DNA from: Pyricularia pennisetigena
Taxonomy: Eukaryota > Ascomycota > Sordariomycetes > Magnaporthales > Pyriculariaceae
Reading direction: 5' to 3'
Assembly (NCBI RefSeq): GCF_004337985.1
Contig: NC_043744.1
Coordinates: 870,730-934,729 of the forward strand
Length of the DNA stretch: 64,000 nt
Made by a program: the position numbers and the translations under genes. Under the pieces are notes generated by a model, which had not been told where the DNA came from, searched no databases, and was given only the letters and a program-made list of their open reading frames with translations. Below, piece by piece: positions 56,478 through 64,000 of this stretch (its first letter is position 1; every line of letters begins with the position of its first letter).

Positions 56478-57787
56478 ATTGAGTGTATTTGAAGCTGACA
56501 GGTCAAGATCAAATGCGGACAGCTCAGATGAAATCCCCAAGAATACAATTTGGAGGCCAATACCAACAACTTGTGATATCAAAAGCGTCAGGTGATGGTG
56601 TATAAATGATGACGCTGCCAGCAAAGCATGTAGTTACGATCCATTAGAAATTGGACAGAAAAGAAACATGAGCGTGATCCCACAAAGCTGTCGCAAACCT
56701 GTTCAAAATGATATGCCGCTGCCACGGCGCATGCTTTCGAATGCCATGTCAAGGTGCGTCATTCGATCCACAATAGCTAAGCTTGGTATGACAAAGTTCC
56801 TTCCAAAGATTCACGACTGCTCTGTGGGAAGTAAGAGCGCGCAGAAAAGCTGAGCACCTCAAAATGCACCAAGCAAGAGCAAAGGGATGCCATTCCGCAA
56901 GAGAAAGAAAATATCAATTGAGGCTTTCAATTGGGAAATCAGGCTACAAAGAAAAAGGCTAGGGGCTATCGTTGCGTTCATCTTGGTAGACAAGCATCGT
57001 GTGGCGGTAAGGTTCAATCAGGTGGACAAGATGCATACACCTGTAATAAGCAACAATGCGAACCAGGAAATCAGGCTTGAAGAGAACCAACGAGCAGACA
57101 AAGGAAAGACAGAAAACCCAGCGAGCAAGCAAACAGTTGAAATTGAAATTGAAATTGAAATTCGATAGATCAGAAAGCAAACGCGACAGCGCCAGGTACG
57201 CCCCAAAAAAGCCACAGGTTGCAGCCAATGATGCGCATCCTCTTGGTGGGGTCATAAATTTTGGTGGGGTATCTATGCCCGCACGCAAACTGCAGTTTGC
57301 AGTTTGCTCTAGCAAATGTCGGTGCGTCATGCCCGTTGAAACACGGCGGTGGACGCCGATCGATTTTGCACCTTTTCCCGGCGCCTGAACTCAAACGAGA
57401 GAAGACAGACATACATTAAAGACATCTACACGACACAGCACGTGTGTTGTATGCCAAGCCGACCGTGACCGACTGGAAAAGCTCATCCAGAGACTCTGAA
57501 TGCGAACAGCTATCCACTTGGTCAACTCCTCACCGAACAGTATGCGACACTGACCGCCATCTGTCAAGACGCGATCAACCCCACACCACCGAATTGTACG
57601 CTCCCCAGACTTCAATTGACGACTCAACGGTCGTCTACCTCCACCGACCGGGCGAGGGTGCTCGCCCGAAAGCACAGCTGCAAGCCCAGTCCACAAAAGA
57701 CCCGGATAGCGGGCTGCATATTTGAATTGCAAAGCCAGGCCGCCGACGTGTACTTCGGACGTGCCCTGGGCATAAACCCCCCTCAAA
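56478..57787. promoter_or_regulatory. Divergent promoter region, GH64 / PAC1
   Basis: About 1.3 kb between two divergent genes. It contains a GAAATT tandem repeat (five units, about 57136-57165) and a short CTGCAGTTTGCAGTTTGC duplication near 57290-57306. No gene is seen. Confidence 0.5.
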
Positions 57788-59340
57788 ATGACCTCGATTC
57801 TGACGCCGCGGCAGGCAGAAGAACTGTAAGTAGCGTCAATAGAATCATCTGCGCCGTTCTCGGTGTGGTACAGCGACGCAGCAATCCAACAGCAGACATG
57901 CAGGAATAGCCAAGTACTGAAAAGCCGCCATGGACTAGGCACAAAGCAATAATAGCATATCTTTCGGCAAACAACCTGTCAAACTCGGCTGCGGCTCTGA
58001 GAACAGAGCTTGGATTAGCTGAAGATGTTTTTGATGCCGCCACAGCAAAGAAATATGAGGGGTTGATCGAGAAGAAATGGACCAGCGTGGTCCGCCTGCA
58101 AAAAAAGGCACGCCTTTCCATCTCCTGAGCTGGCCTCTCACCTGGCTAACCTCTTCCTCAGATAATGGATCTCGAATCGAGAAATAACGCCCTCCAGAGC
58201 GAGCTGGATAATGCGACCCCTCTATCTCTAGCCAAGCGCAACACCGATCCTACGGCATGGCTTCCCGCACCACGGCCACGATACTCTCTCGAGTCGCACC
58301 AAAACACTATAAATTGCATCGCATTCCACCCAGTATACTCCTCCATCGCCTCGGGCTCCGACGACTGCACAATAAAGATTTGGGATTGGGAATTGGGCGA
58401 GCTGGAGAGGACCATCAAGAGTCACACGAGACCTGTTCTTGACGTTGACTTTGGCGGTCCCAGGGGAGGCATCTTGCTGGCATCTTGCAGTTCAGATCTC
58501 ACAATCAAACTGTGGGACCCCTCAGACGACTACAAAAACATTCGCACACTTCCGGGTCACGACCATAGTGTCAGCGCGATCCGGTTCATGCCGAGTGGTG
58601 CTTCCGGAGCGGCCATGTCTGGCAACTTACTAGTCAGCGCAAGTCGCGACATGACACTGAAAATCTGGGACGTCTCGACGGGCTTCTGTCTAAAGACGAT
58701 CAGGGGCCACACTGCCTGGATTCGTGATGTGTACCCATCCCTCGACGGTCGCTATCTGCTCTCGACAGGAGACGACTCTACAGTCAGGTTATGGGATCTT
58801 TCGGTTAGCAACCCAGAAAACCGGCTGACAATGATTGGCCACGATCATTACATCGAGTGCTGCGCACTAGCACCTCCAAGCTCGTACCCGTTCCTCTCGC
58901 GACTCGCAGGCTTAAAAAAGCCGCCAGCTGCCAGCAGCACCGCCGAGTTCATGGCATCGGGATCACGCGACAAGACCATAAAGCTCTGGGACGCGCGCGG
59001 GACCTTGCTCAAAACGCTGATTGGCCATGACAATTGGGTACGCGCTCTCGTCTTCCACCCCGGCGGCCGTTATCTCTTGTCCGTGTCGGACGATAAGACA
59101 TTAAGGTGCTGGGATCTTGAGCAGGAGGGCAAGTGCGTCAAGACCATCGGAGATGTCCACGAACGATTTGTGACCTGCTTGAGGTGGGCCCCGGGCGTCG
59201 TTATGGATGCGCCTCCGGAGGCCGATGGACAGTCGAACGGAACTCCACGGAAGAAGACCGAAGCAGCCCCTGCCGTTCGTATTCGGTGTGTTATTGCGAC
59301 GGGCAGTGTCGACATGAAGCTGCGCATATTTGCAAACTGA
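57788..59340 (+). CDS. PAC1: PAC1/LIS1 (NudF) dynein regulator, three exons, one GC-AG intron
   Basis: Exons 57788-57825, 57939-58107 and 58162-59340 give 461 residues. The LisH motif starts at the N-terminus ([20 protein letters not shown]), followed by a short coiled coil ([20 protein letters not shown]) and seven WD40 repeats ([14 protein letters not shown] through [10 protein letters not shown]). Intron 2 uses a GC donor (AAG|GCACGC) with a CTAAC branch and CAG acceptor; unspliced, the frame stops within a few codons, and the junction rebuilds the LIS1 coiled coil. PAC1 binds dynein and NudE/NudC-type partners and is needed for nuclear migration along hyphae. Confidence 0.95.
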
Positions 59341-59674
59341 ACAGTTCTGCTCATAACATGGAATTGCAACACTTGAACCAAAAGACAGCATGGAACAAGC
59401 CAGCAAAAGAAAATCGGGTACAGGCGGGTGCGCCCCAATGCCTCGACTGAGGGACGTGGGATGTATGCAGCCCAGAGTAGAGCCTTGTACGTCTTCTAAA
59501 GCTTTCTTGCATACTACCTAGTGCGCCTATAGATTACTAGATGGCTGATGGGCCGGTCCTTATCAAGACGCTTCATGATTATATGACAGAATCAGATAGA
59601 TACCCGGTATTTAATCATGAGCTTCCGAGACTGGGCTACTATGACGTCGCGATGTCAACTGTTGCAGTGCTATC
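59341..59674. other. Convergent 3' region, PAC1 / dehydratase
   Basis: 334 bases between convergent stop codons; only 3' UTR sequence is expected. Confidence 0.55.
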
Positions 59675-61549
59675 TTACGTCACGTCCTGCCCTCCATTGG
59701 CTGTGAGAAAGTCAAAATCTACACCGAACTGTGCTTGGTTGACGGAGCGTAGGTATAGACCACGATATCCTCGGATCGGAACCTTTCTGCCTTGTGATTG
59801 ATCCTGCTTGGTCTTTGCTGCAGCTCTTGAGCGGATCCTTTCCTGTATCTCCTCGCCACTAATGTCGACCTGCAGGAGCCTGTTTTCTACATCGCACAGA
59901 ATCATATCGCCATTCTGCACAATACCAAACACACTATCTGGCAGTGCCGACTCGGGCGAGATGTGAAGCACCACGCTTCCTCCCGCAGTCCCACTCATCC
60001 GTCCATCGCTCAGCCGCAGCATGTCCGACACTCCTTGGGCAGCCAATTTTCGTGGGATGGGGATCAAGCCGGCCTCTGGCATGCCTGGATTCCCAACCGG
60101 ACCGATCCCCTGCAGCACGAGGACGCTGTCGGCAGTCACATCAAGTCCCGGATCGTCGATTCGGGCTGCCATGTCGGCGCTGTTGGCAAACACGACCGCA
60201 GGGCCGCGGTGTCGCAGCAGCCGACGGTCTTTGGAAGCCGAGGCCTTGATCACGGCGCCCCCGGGCGCAATGTTACCTCGCAGGATCGCCAGGGATGACG
60301 CGGGATATAAGGGGTCTGACAGTGGTCGGATGATCTGCCTCATGAATGGGAACTCGCGGGGTATGGGCTCGGCGTCAAGAACCTCGCCCAGAGTGCGGCC
60401 GTCAATGGTCGAGGCGCCGAGGTGTAGCAGCGGCCGGAGCGTGTGGAGCAATGCCAGCATCCCGCCGGCATTGTGAAAATCGGTCAGGTAGTTTTCTCCG
60501 CTTGGCTTCAGGTCGACCAGGAGCGGGGTCTGGCGGCCAATGTCGTCAAACGTCTGGAGTGTGATTAGCCCCTGGATCTGGGGATGGCGGTTGGCGATGG
60601 CGAGCAAGTGCACCACTGCGTTGGTGGACCCGCCGATGGCTTGCAGGACGGTGATGGCATTGTGGAACGACTCAACCGTCAGCAACGCCTGCGGTGTCCT
60701 GTTGGCGGCGGCAACGGCGACTGCATTCCGGCCCGTCTCCTCGGCTATGCGCATACGGGCCGACGATACTGCCGGGGCGCTAGCTCCCTTCAGGGGCATA
60801 AGTCCCAAGGCGGCTGTGACGCAGGCCATGGTGCTCGCGGTTCCCATGACGCCGCACGTCCCTCCCGTCGGGGCGAGCTCTTCGCTGATGGCGGCGATCT
60901 CCTCGATATCCATCGCCCCGGCCCTAAAGGCGGCCCAGCTGCTGCGACAATCCGTGCACGCGCCGACTCGCACCCCTCTATGGCTGCCCGGCATCATGGG
61001 CCCTGTGACGAGCGGCAGCACGGGCTTGTCGGCCGATATGGCGCCCATGAGCTGCGCAGGGACGGTCTTGTCGCAACCGCCGACGGCGACGCAGGCGTCG
61101 AGCGGCTGGGAGCGGATCATCTCCTCGGTGTCGATGCTCATCAGGTTCCGGAGGAACATGCTCGTCGGGCTGGCGAAGCTCTCGTGGACGCTAATGGTCG
61201 GAAACTCGACCGCCAGCCCGCCGGCCAGGTGTACACCCCTCTTTACGGCCTCGATCAGCTGAGGCACGTTGGCATGGCACGGGTTGAGACCCGAGTGCGT
61301 GTTGGTGATGCCGACGATGGGCCGCGACAGCGCGTCGTCGCTGTACCCGAGGGCTTTTATGAAGACCTTGCGGAGGAACAGGGCAAAATGCGGATCGCCG
61401 TAGCCTGGGAGCCCGCGGCGGAGACCGTGGGCTGACGGCAGTGCCGCGAGGGGGCGGGAGAGGTCGTAGTCGGCTAGTAGGGCTGGGTGCGAGAGGTGGG
61501 AAACTGGCCCTGGTGGTGGTTTCGGGTCATAGGATTGTTCGTCTGTCAT
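59675..61549 (-). CDS. IlvD/Edd-family dehydratase, sugar-acid type
   Basis: A single exon of 624 residues. Three cysteines that would bind the iron-sulfur cluster are visible: Cys91 (NTHSGLNPCHANV), Cys159 (VGGCDKTVPAQ) and Cys232 (PTGGTCGVMGTAST). GACTDCRSSWAAFRAG and GGSTNAVVHLLAIANRH are further signatures. The C-terminal swivelling domain contains PAVVFANSADM and LSDGRMSGTAGG. GxCTDCRxxWxxFRAG and the overall length favour the pentonate/hexonate dehydratases over the mitochondrial branched-chain amino-acid enzyme, and no mitochondrial presequence is seen. Expected reaction: loss of water from an aldonic acid to a 2-keto-3-deoxy acid. The exact substrate is not deducible. Confidence 0.9.
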   Translation of the reverse strand: MTDEQSYDPKPPPGPVSHLSHPALLADYDLSRPLAALPSAHGLRRGLPGYGDPHFALFLRKVFIKALGYSDDALSRPIVGITNTHSGLNPCHANVPQLIEAVKRGVHLAGGLAVEFPTISVHESFASPTSMFLRNLMSIDTEEMIRSQPLDACVAVGGCDKTVPAQLMGAISADKPVLPLVTGPMMPGSHRGVRVGACTDCRSSWAAFRAGAMDIEEIAAISEELAPTGGTCGVMGTASTMACVTAALGLMPLKGASAPAVSSARMRIAEETGRNAVAVAAANRTPQALLTVESFHNAITVLQAIGGSTNAVVHLLAIANRHPQIQGLITLQTFDDIGRQTPLLVDLKPSGENYLTDFHNAGGMLALLHTLRPLLHLGASTIDGRTLGEVLDAEPIPREFPFMRQIIRPLSDPLYPASSLAILRGNIAPGGAVIKASASKDRRLLRHRGPAVVFANSADMAARIDDPGLDVTADSVLVLQGIGPVGNPGMPEAGLIPIPRKLAAQGVSDMLRLSDGRMSGTAGGSVVLHISPESALPDSVFGIVQNGDMILCDVENRLLQVDISGEEIQERIRSRAAAKTKQDQSQGRKVPIRGYRGLYLRSVNQAQFGVDFDFLTANGGQDVT

Positions 61550-62711
61550 TTTGCTGACAGGACCGTGTATGATAACCTCGTTGGTGATTTAGATGAGCGA
61601 TCCCTAGATTCGATTGTTTGGTGTTTTCCGTCACTTGCACGCAAATGTCATATGGGGTAGGTCCAAGACCCATTTGGCATTGCATCATGGTGCGGAGTAA
61701 TGACAAGCGCTGGCTACTTGACCGGGGTCACTCCAACTCGGGCCCTTTTCCCGAAGCTTGGCGGTGTTTAATCCGATCAGCCCTAAAGGTTGTGAACTCA
61801 GGGTTCGCCCATGAAAGCTTTTGCGTAAATGGGGAACCTGATTTGTGAGGACATGGGCACAGCTCCTAACGGGGTTTTACCATTAGCGTCCATGGCAGAA
61901 TTGAGTGATGCATGTAAACACGATACAAGGCGGGCTGTTGAGAGAAGCAGTCGGAAGTCAGCAAGAGCCAGAGAGAGGCACATGCTTGTTTGAAACCTTT
62001 TGCTTTTTTTTTTTTTTTTCTGTTGTCTTCTTGCTAAAGACACTTACTTGGGCAGCGTTATTGTGGCTTTTACTCGCATTACAAGATGTAGGCGGTAGGC
62101 GTGTCTGAATCAACACAAGATGGTATCAGGCAAACAGCCAACTTCACATGACACCTGACGAAAAATATACTTTCGGAACGCAGAATAAAGCATCAATGGC
62201 CAACTTACATGCCGATATTTAAAGGACCTGCAAAAATCCATATTTATTATGCTAAGAAACCTACGAGAATCCTCTCCACAAGATTGGTCACTGTCGGTAT
62301 AAGTAATATGATTCATCACGCACAATGCACAACAAACCTTACTCTCACCACCTCTGTGCATGCTTTTCTTCTCTGTCCCCTTTGCACTCGAAAAAGACCG
62401 GCCCCGGGCGAAGGCCGGATGACCACTTCTGCAAGCGCTGGCACTAGCTGAGCACGAGGCGGGTGCGCCGCTACGGACGGCCTGCTTGAGTACCGCATGC
62501 CTAACGAACTCGGCCGCTTACACGCCGGCAAGGTGATGTGTCAATACTGTAAACAAAGAATTGACGAATAGCGTATATCGATACGTATAATAGCAAACAC
62601 AAGCTGATTACAAAAAAAAAAAAAAAAAAAAAAAAAAACATTGTTTGGATTCGGCGGGAGGGCGCTCCCCTTTATCCGCTACCAACACGCTCAGCCCCAA
62701 CCAATGGCCCC
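61550..62711. other. Intergenic region
   Basis: About 1.2 kb with an A27 tract at 62612-62638, just past the 3' end of the next minus-strand gene, and a T15-type run near 62005. No gene is seen. Confidence 0.5.
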
Positions 62712-63302
62712 CTAATCCTCATCCTCCTCAAGCGGCTCCTGAATCTCAAAGTCCTCCAACGCCCCGCTGTAGAACGACTTCCACTCATGGAACTTGCCGG
62801 CGGTGACCATGTTGGAGTACTCGTTCGTCCAGTCCTCCAGATCGGGAAAGACAGACGGCTCAAAGACGAGCCGCCGCCCAAAGACCTGCACGATCCCGAG
62901 GTAAGGGTGCTGCCGCGGGAACCGGCCCTCGGATAGCCGCACAGTCAGCCTCCTGGGCCGGAACGCGCGCTCTACCAGCCCCTTGATCTCCGGGGGCTGG
63001 TGGGGCCCCGTCTTGAGCAGGGTGAGCTCCATCTCGAACCTGCGGGTTCTGGTGACTGCCGTCTTGGTCTTGTGGTCAAGGGTAGACGCCGCGGTGTCTG
63101 CGGTGTTGCTCCGAGACGGCTCGTCTTCCATCGTCGCCGGCCCGATCTGCTTCCAGGAAAAGTTGGCGCGGAGGGCGTTGTGCATGTCTACCGTCAGGTC
63201 CAGCCACCCGGTCCGGTTGGGGCTGAAGAAGGCGATGCCCCATTCGGCCGGGTTGTGAACCCAGTTCTTGTCGCACAGGGCCTCCTGGAGGACAGTGTCC
63301 AT
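62712..63302 (-). CDS. Uncharacterised 196-residue protein
   Basis: A single exon begins MDTVLQEALCDKNWVHNPAE. The chain looks globular (EWGIAFFSPNRTGWLDLTVD, RPRRLTVRLSEGRFPRQ, LGIVQVFGRRLVFEPS) and ends in an acidic tail (EPLEEDED). There is no signal peptide, membrane segment or known motif. Codon use matches that of neighbouring genes, supporting a real gene. I recognise no family. Confidence 0.6.
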   Translation of the reverse strand: MDTVLQEALCDKNWVHNPAEWGIAFFSPNRTGWLDLTVDMHNALRANFSWKQIGPATMEDEPSRSNTADTAASTLDHKTKTAVTRTRRFEMELTLLKTGPHQPPEIKGLVERAFRPRRLTVRLSEGRFPRQHPYLGIVQVFGRRLVFEPSVFPDLEDWTNEYSNMVTAGKFHEWKSFYSGALEDFEIQEPLEEDED

Positions 63303-63925
63303 GGTTGTTATGCTTGTTGTCTGTATCGTGTGGTTGTTCTTTTTTTTCTTTTTCTTTTTCCTCCCCCATGGGCGGGTATGTAGTAAGAAGTAAATAGGCA
63401 GTAGATGTCTCGACAGCTAAGAGTGATATTGGATCGCAGCCCAAAGACAAAAGTTGGCGAGGACTGGTAGTTCTAATGTAGTAAACCGAGTGAAACACAC
63501 AAGGCACAGCCCTATCAAGTAATTACGTCACATCCGAGCTGAAGACGTGGCTCGATTTGGCCAGCTGTATAAGTGGATTACACATCGACTTATACACACC
63601 ATCCCTTAGTCTGCGGCTTTGTGGGTGTCGCGGCTGATTAATGTTTTCCCCGACGTACCCGGCCCTATCAAAGTCCACTACATACGAACTGAGTCAAAGA
63701 AGCAACATGAAGGTGGCCACCCTCTTCTCCTCCAGTACGCTAATAAAACAGGTTATCAAGATTTCACACTCAGCGTTTTAGTAAAGAAAAAAAATAAAGA
63801 TGTAGTAACTGTCAAAGGCTGTGTTCGTGAATAGCCTCAGCATGGAGGAGAGCCAGGGCCTTGAGTCCCGGATCGCGGCCGAGGGGCTCGAGGTCCTGAT
63901 GTCCATATAAAGTTGCCGTGAAGAA
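63303..63925. other. Intergenic region
   Basis: About 620 bases, including the leader of the 196-residue gene. A plus-strand frame at 63619-63834 begins with TTG and is not called. Confidence 0.5.
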
Positions 63926-64000
63926 TCAGATGTTTTGTGCTGGATTGTCCTCATCATCATCATCGTCTTCTTCAGCATCGTCATCTACATCAAACTCTTC
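63926..64000 (-). CDS. Acidic C-terminus of a gene cut by the right edge
   Basis: On the minus strand the frame is open from the window edge for 24 codons to a TGA at 63928-63926. It reads EEFDVDDDAEEDDDDDEDNP then AQNI, an Asp/Glu-rich tail of the type found at the end of many nuclear or cytosolic proteins. Nothing more can be said of the product. Confidence 0.4.
   Translation of the reverse strand, partial: EEFDVDDDAEEDDDDDEDNPAQNI

Noticed and set aside
63619..63834. A 71-codon plus-strand frame near the right edge
   Set aside because: Starts with TTG, Lys-rich late part from an A-rich tract, no features.
1..64000. CRISPR arrays, operons, prophage or rRNA genes
   Set aside because: No regularly spaced direct repeats, no prokaryotic gene organisation and no rRNA-like sequence; introns show this is a eukaryotic nuclear region.

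Overview
This is nuclear DNA of a filamentous ascomycete, most likely a Sordariomycete. Genes carry short spliceosomal introns (54-150 nt, GTRNGT donors, CTAAC/CTGAC branch sites, CAG/TAG acceptors), exons are GC-rich with GC-biased third positions, and intergenic DNA is AT-richer and full of A/T homopolymers. A Magnaporthales relative (Pyricularia/Gaeumannomyces) is my guess from overall protein flavour only; nothing here proves a species. Several starts that look open by ORF scanning use GTG or TTG, which I rejected in favour of ATG.

Left part (1-12.3 kb): the end of a Copia-type retrotransposon (gag, minus strand) runs off the left edge. It is followed by a secreted subtilisin, a four-exon GH3 beta-glucosidase and a 15-exon OPT oligopeptide transporter on the opposite strand. 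Together these suit extracellular protein and glucan breakdown with peptide uptake. Accessory-looking block (12.3-34.5 kb): a 2,230-residue NACHT/STAND protein with a helical-repeat tail, a small zinc-binding-type Cys-rich protein, a putative amidoligase, a secreted repeat-containing effector candidate with a decayed copy of its last module downstream, an MDR oxidoreductase, a secreted endonuclease/exonuclease/phosphatase-fold enzyme, a glycine-zipper His/Gln-rich protein, and a tiny protein with a duplicated CCxxC motif behind a 44-base poly(A) leader.

Housekeeping block (35-50.6 kb): a Whi5/Nrm1-type cell-cycle repressor, a small C-tail-anchored-looking protein, an aldo/keto reductase, an Rqt4/ASC-1-type ribosome-quality-control factor divergently paired with a P5A (Spf1) ATPase, and mitochondrial malate dehydrogenase. 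Right part (51-64 kb): a short gene carrying a Copia-integrase-like HHCC zinc motif, two intron-containing tRNA genes (Val-AAC and an Ala-AGC-like one) plus a decayed tRNA relic, a GH64 glucanase-like protein lacking an obvious signal peptide, the dynein regulator PAC1/LIS1 with a GC-AG intron, an IlvD/Edd sugar-acid-type dehydratase, an orphan 196-residue protein and the acidic C-terminus of a gene cut by the right edge.

There is no operon, CRISPR array, rRNA gene or recognisable biosynthetic cluster. The least explained content lies at 14.5-28.6 kb, 34.2 kb and 51.3-51.9 kb. Gene models were spliced by eye from frame, splice sites and family similarity; no alignment or search was run.
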